Assembly (NCBI GenBank): GCA_963575745.1
Contig: CAUYUJ010007202.1
Location: forward strand, 144,501-208,500
DNA: 64,000 nt
Direction: 5' to 3'
DNA from: Prorocentrum cordatum
Taxonomy: Eukaryota > Sar > Dinophyceae > Prorocentrales > Prorocentraceae
Below the pieces are notes generated by a model. That model made no database searches. It saw nothing but the letters and a program-made list of their open reading frames with translations, and was not told the DNA's origin. Of the stretch, positions 33,116 through 44,604 are shown one piece after another. Numbering within the stretch: position 1 is the stretch's first letter; the number at the start of each line of letters is the position of its first letter. A program made the position numbers and the translations under genes.

Positions 33116-33686
33116 CAGACCAGGGAGCGCGCCCCTTGGAGTTCAGCGCATTTGTGATGCCACCAGCTCCGCTTCGCCCTAGCTGCGAGGGCTGGCAAGA
33201 GAGGAGGGGGAGGGAGGCGGGATCAGGAGGAGAACGAGGAACCGAGGGGGGGAGAACGATGATGAGGGGGAAGGAGGAGGAGGAGGAAGCGGAACGTCAG
33301 GAGAGGAATAGGAAGTTGAGCAAGCCCCCAGACTTGGAGTTCGATTGAACGGAGAGATTGGCACTGGCTGCGCCGTCGCCACCCTTGCCTCTGCACGAAT
33401 CGTGCTAAATGGGATGGGGGTGGGGGAAGGTGAGGAGGACGATGAGATTGGTGAGGAGAGGAGGATGTGGTAAAGCTGGCCGACAAGACGCAATGAACTG
33501 TAATATATGATCGGGATTTGTTCGACACCGAAGATGTTGGGTCATTGTTTATTTGGCTTTGTCTTTGAATAATGCAGTTGGGTTTGCGTCGCTGGATGGT
33601 TTCCGCAATCGAGTTTCTGGACGTTGAACCCCGCCAGGGCGACCACCGAGCGACTGAATACGTGCACCAAATTGACGCACGCATGA

Positions 33687-33836
33687 CATCATCCTGACGT
33701 CAGCCTGACGTCAGCCTGACGTCAGCATGACGTCAGGCAAAATGCCTGACAAATGCCTGACGTCAGGCAAACGTCAGGCAAAATGCCTGACGTCAGGCTG
33801 ACGTCAGGCTGGCGTCAGGCTGACGTCGGGATGATG
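33687..33836. mobile_element. Foldback element built of TGACGTCAG units
   Basis: The left arm CATCATCCTGACGTCAGCCT onward is matched, with few mismatches, by the reverse complement of the right arm ending GACGTCGGGATGATG. Each arm is about 50 bp, with repeated GGCAAAATGCC words in the centre. 150 bp in total. It shows that at least one TGACGTCAG cluster has defined, symmetrical ends. Confidence 0.65.
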
Positions 33837-34280
33837 TTATGATTTAGTTGTGCGCCTCTGTGAACGGAGGTGTCTCGGATCAGATCACAAGATCTGTTTT
33901 TTTGTGATGAACCTGTTTCAGATGAGTAAATCGTCTGGTCCAAACATTTTTTTATGAGCGGAATCATGCCAGGGAGCTGCAATCACCAGAGACATCTCCG
34001 TTCAGAGGCAGTGCCCAATGATCCCCTCCCCTCCTCCCCCATTCTCTCCCACCCCCCTTCTGCCCTCCCCTCTCTCCCCTCCCCTTCCCGCTCGCCCATC
34101 CCCAGCCACCCCCTCGCCCACCCCTGGCCACATCACATCTCCCCTCGTCACTCCCACGCCGCCCCACCCCCTTCAACCCCCAACCAAACCCCCCCCCCCG
34201 ACGTTCTGTCGATCTCTGGCTCGAGAGCTTCTCGATCACAGGACCAGATCCGCTCTCGAGATCTCGACGCCGTCCCAGAG

Positions 34281-37200
34281 ATGGTGAAGGCGATGAAGGC
34301 CGCGAAGGCCGCGCTGCGCCGTCCTGCCGCCTCGGTCAAGCAGGAGCCTGTTGGCAAGAAGGCCAAGAAGGACGGCAGCAAGTGGAGCGGTTTCAAACAT
34401 ATGCCCACACGATTCGATTACTCTTATAATATCAATTCGGATTGACTTGCAAGTAAGGAGGGGGGACACGCGCTCCGCCCCGTATCCCCCCACTCCTCCT
34501 CGTACTCATCAATCTCCTTTCCATCGCCCCCATCCCCGAATCCCACTATTATGCTTCCTCATCTTCCACCTCTCTCCTCTTCCGCCTCTGCCTCCGCCTC
34601 CTATTCCCCCCATCCCGCCTCCGCCTCCTCTTCCGCCTCCACCTCTGCCTCCCCTCCTCTTCCGCCTCCGCCTCCGCCTCCTCTCTCCTTTCCCCTCATC
34701 CCCTCTTTCCGCCTCCGCATCCGCCTCCTCCCTCTCGCCATGTGCCTCCTTCACCTCAATTCCATCGTCCGCGTCGTCTGTCTCCTTGTAGGTGGGACTG
34801 CGCCAAGTTGACGTGCGAGGCGAGCTTGCTGGAGGGCGACCTGGACAAGAAGATCGAGCTGTTCCAGCAGCGCGCGAACCAGGAGGACACCTCCCACCTG
34901 AAGGCTGTCTTCACGGCGAAGGAGTTGAGGCTCGGAGTCCAGAAGTGGCCCCAGATACGTGGATGGGTGTCGTGCGCGCTAACGTGACACCTATTACCAT
35001 TGCCACGAGGGGCGATGCTAATGTTTGCCACGTTTGCTGCGCGCTCACCCATCGCGCATCGGCGGGCCTCATCCTGGTCCGATCGAGGGCGCTGTACGGC
35101 CGCTTCGCCAACGCGAGGAAGAAGAACGAGGCGGTCGAGTCCATGTACGATCAGGCTTTGTTTGATGGGGGGGGGGGTCGGTAGCACCATTACGATTTAG
35201 AGTTTCCCTGGTTGCGTTCACGATCGAACGATGTCGATGTCGTTTGGGTGTAACCGACGCTCAGAACATTGGTTTTGATAGTTTGGGGTTTGAAACTCGT
35301 CCGCCTGGCGACGCTAAAAACACTTCGGCCCATGGATAAAAGTTTAAAATCCAGCTGTCAACCAAACGCACACTCATGAGACATCGACGGCGGCGGCAGA
35401 ACACCTCCTCGGATATCCAGGGACCATCGGTCGTAAACGGGTCCAGGGTGAGCAAATTGTTGTTGCCGTTCGTGAAATTTCTGGAGGAGCTCGTCGCCGT
35501 CTGCCCAAGGTTGGATGGGGTAGCCCGACGTAGACTTTAGAGTATGTGGGAAGGACTAATCTCACCAGTCCTCTGGGCTTACGTGGCATAACCTTTGTTT
35601 TCGCCTCTCTACCCCATCCCCCTACCCCGCCCCCTGGGCCTGAGGGGAGGGGGGGTATGCGGAGGCGCAGCGACGTCCAATATGGCCCGCTCTGCCCCCA
35701 GAGGGCTCCAAAGTCGCAAGATGTCATCCAATATGGCATATGTGCCAAGATAGTCCCCGACATGCCCCCAAGAGGCCCCCAAACAGCCCCGAGACGGATC
35801 CACGTGCCCTCCGAGCCCCCCGCGGCGCCCTCCAAGATGCCAAAACCCTTCAACAGCATAAGAAACATCAAAGTGTTTGGTAGTATCGCCGTTTCGTTTC
35901 CGATGTGCTTTGGAAGCCTCACGATTGCCACAATATTGCCCAAAAGATGCCCAATAAGGCCGACGACGGCCCACTGTCGCCCAAGAGGCGCCCAGGGGCG
36001 CTACAAGAGGGCCCCAATATGCCGTTTGAGAGCCACCGAAGGGGGCGGTGCTAATTGAGGGACCTCCTCTTTTTGAGCCATGGGGCCCACGATGACCCCA
36101 AGAGGCCGCCCAGCCTCCCCCAAGCGACCCCCCACTACACATTGTTTGGCCCAATATGGCGCCAAGAGAGCCCACGATAGGCAACGATGGTTTTCAAAAT
36201 TTCCTAAGGTAGCCGCGCAGGGCTCACGATAGCCTCCGACATACCTCCAAGAGGCCTCAAGACAGCCTCAAGATGGCCTAAGGTAGCCAAGTCTGGCTCA
36301 CGATAGCCTCCGACATACCTCCAAGAGGCCTCAAGGCAGCCTCAAGATGGCCCAAGGTAACCGAGCATGGCTCCAGATAGCCTCCGACAGCCAATAGCCG
36401 ATCATGGCTCAGGATAGCCCCCAACGAGGCCTCGAGAAAATTTGCAATCCATCATGGACGGGCTGGTGGGGATACGCGAACCGTCCAGAATTGATGATAC
36501 GTGCGATGGCCACGGGGATTCGATTCAATCGATCGACGTTCTGTCCGCTGGCTCCGCTCTGGAAGCACCAGGCTGAGGATTTGCCCAAGGGCGGCGGCAA
36601 ACAGGCCACGAAGGCCAGAATGTTGATGGGCTACTTGGTCGACCCGTCCCTGGGAGAGCTCTTTATGAGCGTGACGCAGAAGTTGTCTTTCCAGGAGGAC
36701 GTGTCGCGTGAGGAGCGCTGGATTTCACGCAAGCAGCTCCTCGACATGTTCGACGAGAGCGAGGCGGAGGAGATGATTTCCGAGGCGAAGATCGAGGTTC
36801 GCACAATCATCTTATCCTTTCCTCTCTCACAAACACAGCCCCAAAAATCGCCTTGGTGGCCCTGGCCCTGTCTCGTACCTTGAACCTCGCCCTGCCCGCG
36901 CGGCCCTGGCTCTGGTCCGCTCCTTCGACCGCGTGAGGGCCATGCGCCCGTTTCTTCTTCGTAACCTAATTCCTCTTCGAAGTATGGCGTGCGCCTGGAT
37001 TTCAGCCGTGCCCCTATAATTATATTCGTGCAACTCTTGATCCACGGTTCAAAATGCAGCCTCTTCAAACTCGCCCTCCTCGGTCCTCAACCGTCTCATC
37101 CCCCTCACCCTCCTCATGTGTGTTTCCCACTACCTCCTCCTCGTCCTCCTCCTCATCCTCCTGCCCCTCTCATTCCCCTCCTCCTGCCCCCGCATCGGGT

Positions 37201-39633
37201 GCCCCAGGTCAGGCCGAACCCGAGCAACCCGCGCCGCCCCCAATACAAGGTCGTGGAGGACAAGAAGACCAAGAGGTTCAGGCGCTCTAAGGAGCAATCA
37301 GGCTCTGGGAGGAAGGCCTTGTCCCAAGCCGATTGGGACGACATGGGGTCAGGCATGAGCGGGATGCGCCTCACGCACGACTTGGCTGCCCACGGCATCG
37401 GGGTGACAAGGGGTCTTTCGGGGGGAGGGGTATTCTAGTGAAGAAACGTTGCAGAAGCTCTGTGAATGCAAAATCGCTGGTGCTGTTTTTACTCCCTCGA
37501 AGAGAACACTGGGGGTGGGGCTAGCTGAGGTTAGCTTCTCGGAAGGGCTGGTTGGTTCTGATCGAACTACCGAACGACCACTGCTAGACTGACAATAACA
37601 TACCTTTGCGGCTTAAGGTCGGTCTATCGTGTTTTGGAAACCTCTGACAAACTATAAGCAAGCTTGCCTGTGATTCTCAGCAGGCAGCATGGTTCACATG
37701 GGCCTGGATCTCCCTGGAGCCGCCGCCATTGACGACGATGTCGTGCCAGCGCCCCGCAACAAGAAGGGCACGGTCCTTCCTGCCAAATCTATGTTCCCTG
37801 CTCGCGGTAGTTTCATTCAGCTCCTGCCCCTCGTCGGCCCTCGCCCTCCTCAACGCCCTCAACGCTGCCTCTCCCCATCCCCCCTATCGGAAATATTTCT
37901 TCTTCGTCAGCTCCTTCCCTGCCTATGATGATGGGGAGCAGTCGGCATGAGATGACGTGGGGGATCCTAAACAGTGAACTTGTGCAAAGACATCGACGCC
38001 TCGCGGCGGGGCCCTCGTTGGGCTCGAAGTGTTTCGGGTGCAACCATTGTTTGGGGAACTTGGTCCATGTGATATTCCTGGCCCGTGTCCTGGGACGTGG
38101 TCTATTCTGAACCCCTTAGACATTAATCTTGGAATGTGGTCCATGGGTGGACCTCTGAGGCCCCTGGAACCTGGGAATCGGTTGAATTGAAACGCAGCGC
38201 GAGCCATAGGTCGCCAAGCAGAGCAAGAAGGAGGTGAACGGCATCAAGAAAGCGTGCGAGAGGGTCGCTGGCATCAGCGCATCCGCGATCACTGTCGCGG
38301 CGAAGGGGGTGGAGGCGCTCCAGAAGGTGAGCGGCAGCGTCAAGGATACTTGGCCTCGACGAAACCTCATTCTTATTCATCGTCCGCCTCATTCTCTTCC
38401 CCCTCTCCCCCTTCCACCTCCCCTTCCTCGCCCTTCGCCTCCAGTGCCTCCTCTCCTCCTCCTAGTCGTCCTTCCCCTCCGCCCCCCCCCCCTCTCTTCG
38501 GGCCACCTCCCACGCGATGGCGAACGGGGAATCGAGTCCGGATTGCGCAGGCGGGCGTGGAAACGGTGCCGTAATTGGCCCATGCTGTCTGTGGGTCTCA
38601 GTATCTTTGAGAGGAAGGATGAGGGAGAGTGAGGAGAGAGGAGGAGTGAACGGGGAGGAGGAGGGAGGAGAGGAGGAGCGAGGAGGGGGAGGAGGGGGGA
38701 GGGAGGAGAGGAGGAGCGAGGAGAGGGAGGAGAGAGGAGGGAGGAGGGAGGAGAGAAGGAGCGAGAAGAGGGAGGAGGGATGGGGGAGGCAGGAGGGAGG
38801 AGGGGGGCTCACATCCCGAGAGGACAGCAGCACCGCGTTCGTCCCCGTCATTCGCGTCGCGAAGAGGACGCCGTCGGAGTACGGCGACAAGGACGTCGAG
38901 GCGGCGAGGAAGGTCCAGCTTTCACAATTTACCCATCCACCTTCCATAGCCCTTCTTCCATAGCACTTCGTCAACGTCCTCTTCCTTCCCTCTCCCTCCT
39001 AGCCTGGCCTCATCCTCCGCCTCGCCCTTTACCCCCTTCTCCTCCTTCTCCTCCTCCCATCGCCCTTTTGGAAGTACCTTGGGTTCCCCCTCTGGAAGCG
39101 TCCGCGCCCCTTTAAGGCATCGGTCAGACCGACTGACTGGCTGGCGTCAGCCTGACAGCAGACTGGCGTCAGGCTGACGTCAGCCTGACAGCAGGCTGAC
39201 GTCAGCATGACGTAAGCATGACAGCATGCTGACGTCAGCCTGACGTCAGTCTGACAGCAGGCTGACATCATCCTGATGTCAGCCTGACAGCAGGCTTGCG
39301 TCAGCCTGACGTAAGCATGCCGTCGTGATGACGTCAGCCTGACGTCAGCCTGACAGCAGGCTGACGTCAGTCTGACATGTAGCAGATAGGGGAAATAGTT
39401 GAAGGTAGAGAAGGGTAGGCGGGGAGTGGTGACGGAGGATGGAGGTTTTTTTTTTTTTGAATAACCGTGCTGTAGCTTGTTCCTAGAAGGTGCTGGACAA
39501 CATTCAGAAGCTCGGGAACACCGTCACGACGCTGCTGACGGACGACGCCCCCGAGCTCAAGGATATCAAGAAGGTGATTGCCGACGCGAAGACGATCTTC
39601 TCGGCGGCCAGCGCGCTCAAGGTGGTCAACTAG
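34281..39633 (+). CDS. Nine-exon gene of unknown function, Lys-rich N-terminus
   Basis: Not recognised; resembles lysine/alanine-start proteins common in dinoflagellates. Proposed exons: A 34281-34381, B 34792-34944, C 35088-35154, D 36572-36796, E 37208-37352, F 37684 to about 37806, G 38210-38326, H 38823-38912, I 39490-39633 (TAG). A is MVKAMKAAKAALRRPAASVK and a basic KKAKKDGSKW. B contains LLEGDLDKKIELFQQRANQE. C is RFANARKKNEAVESMYDQ. D includes MLMGYLVDPSLGELFMSVTQ and helical RKQLLDMFDESEAEEMISEA. E is basic (KKTKRFRRSKEQ). G and I are amphipathic helices (NGIKKACERVAGISASAITV; VLDNIQKLGNTVTTLL). Joins A/B, B/C, C/D, D/E, E/F, G/H and H/I keep frame; F/G is unresolved. C/D and E/F use GC donors. 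Most junctions show the same 4-6 bases at both intron ends. Intron C/D holds dispersed repeat R3. Confidence 0.65.
35540..36500 (+). repeat. Dispersed repeat R3, copy 2, inside an intron
   Basis: From CTCACCAGTCCTCTGGGCTT through CCCCAAGAGGCCCCC words to TGGTGGGGATACGCGAACC (about 36470). Same order as 27320-28200. It fills most of the 1.4-kb intron between exons C and D of the gene at 34281-39633. Confidence 0.75.
38390..38815. repeat. Pyrimidine tract followed by purine tract within one intron
   Basis: 38390-38500 is CT-rich (CCTCTCCTCCTCC) and 38620-38815 is GA-rich (GGAGGAGAGGAGG), both inside the intron between exons G and H. The two halves are largely complementary and could pair in the transcript. 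Confidence 0.6.
39150..39378. repeat. TGACGTCAG palindrome cluster 4, in an intron
   Basis: Alternating CTGACGTCAG and CTGACAGCAGG words between exons H and I of the gene ending at 39633. Confidence 0.85.
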
Positions 39634-39639
39634 GCTGCC

Positions 39640-40355
39640 ACGGCCTCGCCTGCCAGGGGTGTGCATATATGTTTCGCAGGGCCCCAAGCCTTCTCAGCAG
39701 GCGATGCCGCATGTTCCACACGGCCCATGTGGGCTCGAAGAAACGAAACGGGCTCGACGATGTGCCTCGAGAGGCGACAGCGCACACCCCGCAGGCATCA
39801 TATTTTTAGGGTGGTGGAGCGCGCCCAGAGGTAGCAGCGCAGGCCGTGGATCACAAGTTTATGAGACGTGGTTCGATCGTTGGTTTATTCGTGCATGTTG
39901 CCCCCCCCCCCATGTATCGAAATGCGAGTGGCCTCCCGTCCTGGGGCGCGAAGGTAATCGCGCCTTGCGCGTCGCGGCCTGAAGCACGATGGTACCCACT
40001 CCTGGCATCTCCTGGTTTCGTTAGCGTTCCAAATATCGGCCTCGCAACGGCGTGACGATAATTGCGAGTCACGTCTGAGGACCGAGCCCCCCTCTTAGAT
40101 GAGACGCAGTCCGACGTGGTCGGGCTTGGTCTGCTACCCTCGGCGCCCACCCCCTTGCGAGCGCGGCGTCGGTCGCGCGGCACGCCCGCGGCACCTGGCA
40201 ACGACGACCGTTGGCCGCGAGCTCGTTTAAGGGCGCCCGCCTGTCCTCTCCCCTTCTCGTCTTGCCAATCCCTGTCACCCGCTTCGTCGTGCAATCTAGA
40301 TGAAGCCCGAAGGCGTCGGCTCGAGGGATTCGAGGCTCGTTAACCATCGGCCCAG
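39640..40355. other. Intergenic stretch, no gene seen
   Basis: Between a stop at 39633 and an ATG at 40356. Holds a C9-10 run near 39901 but no clear repeat family. CAG directly before the ATG (40353-40355) is a possible trans-splice acceptor. Confidence 0.4.
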
Positions 40356-42945
40356 ATGGCGCCAAAGCGCCGCAAGGCACGTCGCCTGGAAGGCCCCCCG
40401 CCCTCGAGCGATGGCGACGGCGGCCCCGACGTTGCACCTGTCGCGCCCGCAGAACCACAGCCTGAATTTTCCAACTTAGGCACGCTATTACTGAAAGCGT
40501 GGACTTGGGGGTTGAAAGCAGCAACCGAAGTTCAACAAACGGCGATGGCAGCGTTCAGAGACGGCCTTCACCACCCAGAAGTTCAAAGGTTGGCTTCCCT
40601 CGGCTCCTGGGGCCACTACCCTGGGAACATCCACGGTCAATTGACCAGGATGTTGGGGAAGAGCATGCTGCCCGACCCCCTCGACATCACGATCCCATGC
40701 CTCGACCCCAAGACAACGGCCGTCACGGAAGCCACGGCCTCGATCTTGTTGCCCCACGAGTGGTTCTCCGCAATGTACCACCATTACCCCGCGGAATTCC
40801 ACGACTTGTACGGCACCGAGGGCCTCGGGAATTTCTGGGACCAAGCATCCAGGACACCATTTTTTTTTTGTTGGTTTACTCCTGGGGTAGGTGAATGCAT
40901 GTAGAGAGATGTGCAACCGTGGCACGGTAGAGGGAGCGTCCACAGCCCGTGGTCGGAAACGAGAGGGGGGGAGCAAGCAGCACGCGCGTTCGGCATGTGC
41001 AAGCACGCTGGGCCACGGCCCAAACGTATATAAACATCCCAGGGACGACCCGCGATTGCAAGGCCACCCCGTGTGGCGGCTCAGGGACCGAGCTACAACG
41101 TGCCTTCCTTTGAGAATACACGGTGATGGTGCCGAATTTCTCACGAGGGATTCGTTGGTCAGTTTATCGATGACGGGGTTACTCGCCACTGGATCCACCA
41201 AAAGTCTCACCATGAACTTAGTGTCTTGGCCCCTCAGCACGCTTGCCAAGCGTGCAAAACACGAGGGTAAGGACACGTTTGTCGAGGTTTGGCAAGTTCT
41301 GAAATGGTCATTCAATGCGCTTTCCACAGGTAAGCACCCCTCAACCGATGCCAAGGCTACGCCAGTCACAAACACACCAGGGTCACACTATGAGGAGGAA
41401 TAGGAGGAGGAGGAGGAGGAGGAGGAGGAGGAGGAGGAGGAGGAGGAGGAGGAGGAGGAGGAGAAGGGGGAGGGGGAGGAGGCGGAGGAGGACGACGAAG
41501 GGAAGGGGGGCGGGGGAGGGGATGGGGATGATATGGGGTCGGGCGGAAGAGAGGGACGGAGGACGAAACGGGGGGTGGGGGAGGGGAGGGGTGGGAAGGA
41601 GGAGGCGGTGGGGGAAGAGGTTTTAGTCTGTGGGGCCAGCCTTTCATCTCATCTCCCGCCTCCCTCTTGCATCCGTGGCGCCTGCGGCCCCGACGGGCAT
41701 TGCCTCGCGCGGCAGCGCGGCCAGCGCCAGCGCGCAGTCTGCGCCTCCGTGCAGCTGGTAGGCCCAGCTCGGCAGTGGACGGAGGCAGGGTGGTGGCGTG
41801 GGCGGGAAGGTAGGCGGGGAACGAGGAATAGTTCGTTCGTCGATGTCGTGCCCGACCCTGCCGCCGTCCCTCGGTTGGTTGAGGGGGTCGGATTGGAAGG
41901 GCGGCCGCTTAGACCCAAGTAGGCAGAGATTGGCAGGGCAGTGGTTGACAGATGAGGACACTAACTACAGGGCATTTGTATACGCAGTACTTGGGGACCT
42001 GGAATTCTATTCCTCATATTTAGGTATGCCATCTTCGGGGTGTGATGAATTCTGCTGGTTGTGCCCGTGTAACAAGACAACAAACCCGTACAACAACTTC
42101 AACGGTGATTCTCCAGATCATTGGAGACACCACGTTCGGCCTTACGCAGTAGACCACCCCTTTTTCGACATCTGGGGCGCGTCCCTCGCGACCCTCGCTC
42201 TAGACGTCATGCATACAATGGACCTCGGAACGACAGCCCACAGCGTGGCCAACTTGTGGTATGAAATAGTGTTCGAGTCCGAACACGGGCCTCGAGCTGG
42301 CAGGATCGAGCGCCTCTGGCGCCGCATCCAGGCCCTCTACGTGGAAGAAGGCACCGAGCATCGCATGAATTCCTTCAAGCTCGGCCTCTTTGTATCTGAC
42401 ACGAACTCGCCTCATAAGGACTTTCCTGTTTTGTCAAAAGCCACTAAGGCAGCCCAGGTCCGTGGTCTGGTGAACGTGTGCCTGCGGTTGGCGCAAGAAT
42501 ATTGCGACGGTTCGGACCGCGCAAAGATTCGCGTGTTGATGTGGAAGTCGTTGCAGAAGGCGTATGAGGTGATAGATAGTGGTGGCATGTTTCTCACTGG
42601 CCCAGAGTGTCAACGGCCGATTAAAGCTGGTGACGACTTCCTCACGTGTTGCCAGTACTTGTCGGACCAGGCGTTCAATGCTGTCCCCAGGCCGAAGTTC
42701 AAGTACCCGGCGGTGCACAAACACCACTTCTTGTTCCACTTAGTGAGGCAAACGCCACTGAATCCTAGATTCACGTGGTGCTACCAACCCGAGGACTTTC
42801 AGCGTTTCATTACGCGGGTTGGGAGTGGTTGCGCCATAGGGACTCCCATTAACCAGGTCAGTAGCAAAATTGCCGATAGGATTCGGTGCGGGAGGCATAT
42901 AGCGGACTTCGCCCACGAAGCACCCGCGCCTTGGAGGCGGAAGAG
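40356..42945 (+). CDS. Dinoflagellate HGDG/GDLEF/LDVMH family protein, possible domesticated or relic DDE-type transposase (3' end unresolved)
   Basis: Exon 1 starts at ATG 40356 (MAPKRRKARRLEG) and runs to about 40850 (YGTEGLGNFWDQASR). Exon 2 runs from about 41055 (HPVWRLRDRATTCLPLRIHG) to 41329, before the donor GTAAGC. Exon 3 runs from 41937 to at least 42930, and the 2/3 join (STG-QWLTDEDTNYRA) keeps frame. From memory this is a large dinoflagellate family. Its shared motifs are HGDG (about 41123), GDLEF (about 41994), a Cys cluster CDEFCWLCPC (about 42048-42077) and LDVMHTMDLG (about 42200-42230). Acidic residues in HGDG and GDLE followed by a Cys cluster recall CACTA/Transposase_21 proteins; that link is inference. 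After EAPAP the frame runs into (GGA)n and stops at 43456, which I take as read-through into an intron. The exon 1/2 junction and the C-terminus are unresolved. Confidence 0.65.
41395..41630 (+). repeat. (GGA)n tract within intron 2 of the HGDG gene
   Basis: Pure GGA for about 70 bases, then G-rich degenerate sequence, between the donor at 41330 and the acceptor before 41937. Confidence 0.9.
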
Positions 42946-44600
42946 GAGGAGGAGGGGGAGGAGGAGGAGGAGGAGGAGGAGGAGGAGGAGGAGGAGGAGG
43001 AGGAGGTGGACGAGGAGAAGGACGAGGACGATGACGAGGGCGAGGAGAGGGAGGGCGAGGAAGGACGCAGAGGGCGGAAGGGGAAACAGAGGAACAGCGG
43101 GGACGAAGAGAAGGGAAGAATGGGGAAGGACGACGCGGAAGGATGCAGCGTGGGAAGGGGACGGCCCCGACTTATTTCTTCCCTCTTTCCTATTTCCCGC
43201 CCGTTTCGCTCCTCGACCCCCGCGACGTCGGTTGTCTTCATCGTCGCCGCTTGTGCCTATCATCCCGATCACTTCTTCCATCCCTGACCTCTTCTCCCTC
43301 CCCAGCCTGTGCCCTATGTCCCTCCTCCCCACCCCTCCTCCTCCCCCTCGTTCTCCTACCCCCCCATCATCCTTCTTGTCCTTTGGGGTGGTGCCTTTCA
43401 TCAAGGGCAGAAAAAAAAAACGCCCCTACCCTGGTTTACGATGCGCTGTGCGTTGAAACTCCTGCGGGCTGACAAGGTAAACCCTGCGTGATGCGCCGCG
43501 TCCTGGCGGCTCTAGGCTTTGGGGGTTCCCAGGAGGTTTGCAGGCCTCGCGCTTGTAACCCAGAGTAGGGTATTTTCTTCATCCCTCATGTTCATGCGCC
43601 TGCCCACGGGTGGGCGTCGGATTTGGAGTTCACGAGGTGCTGCCTGGACTAGGCGCGCCAGGCGCACGGCCCCCGCTGCGCAGTCTCCCCCCGCTCTGAC
43701 ACCACCTGCCCCACGGGGGAAAGACGGGGGCTATGTTTTGAGGGGGGGGCGGGGAGGAGGGGGGCGGGGGCAGGGGGCGGAGGAGAAAGGATGGGAGGAG
43801 GAAGGGGGGGGAGACGGAGGAGGAGGGGGGGAAGAAAGGGGGGAGGAAAAAGAAGAGACTGGAATTTCGCCATTCTGCCCCCTCCTCCACCTCGCGATAT
43901 CTCCTTTCTTCGGAATTATCATCCTCGTCGTCGTCCCCTCCCTGCGAATCCTCTCCCCCCTTCGCCCCCTATACAGGCGTCCCAATGTGTCCATCCCCCG
44001 TGTCATCTCCTCCCCCTTGATCCCCTCCATCCCCTTGCCCTCCCCCTCGATCCCCTCCACCCCTTTCACCCCGCCGTCCACTCTCGTTATCCTCCTTCTC
44101 CCGCGGGCTGCTGCGGCTGGAGGGCCCCGAGGAGGCTGCGGATCGGGCCCCGCGCTTGAAAAGGCGGCCCGAACGGCGCGGTCCTCCTCCCTCCGTCTAC
44201 CTCCTCAACCTCCTCCCCAACCTCCTTCCTCTTCACTCTGCATCTCCTTCCTTCTCCGCCCCTGCCCCCTCCCCCATTCCTGCCACCTCCCCCTTTTTCC
44301 CTTCCTTCCTCTTCCACGTCCCTCCTCCACCCTTCTCCGCAGTACAGTCGAAGGTAATGGCCAACTTGAACGTATGGAGGTAAGTAAGTCGATGGTAAAG
44401 TCGATGGTAAGGTAAGTAAGTCGATGGTAAGGTACAGGTAATAGCCGCAGTAAGTCGATGGTAAGGTACAGCGAGCGCATGAATATACGAACGCATCTAG
44501 ATATCTATACACCGTCATACGTGAGTTTAAAGCGAATGTAGCGGTCGGCAACGATCGGTAACGGACGGTAGCGGAGGGTGCGTTTGTCAGTCTCAGCACG
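42946..44600. other. GGA tract, then CT- and G-rich low-complexity DNA; no gene recognised
   Basis: 42946-43140 is GGA/GAA-rich, 43180-43400 is CT-rich, 43735-43860 is GGGGGAGGA-rich, 43880-44340 is CT-rich. The short repeat GTAAGTAAGTCGATGGTAAG is tandem at 44378-44465. A further exon of the upstream gene could lie around 43430-43480 (before ACAAG-GTAAAC), but I could not place it in frame. Confidence 0.5.
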
Positions 44601-44604
44601 CCGA

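Noticed and set aside
41798-41936. Upstream extension of exon 3 of the HGDG gene to 41798
   Set aside because: The part before 41937 is Gly/Arg-rich and follows a (GGA)n intron. The acceptor at 41936 joins in frame with the GTAAGC donor at 41330 and gives the expected family sequence.
42946-43456. C-terminal extension of the HGDG protein through (GGA)n to the stop at 43456
   Set aside because: Arg-homopolymeric from GGA and then Pro/Ser-rich. More likely intron read-through.
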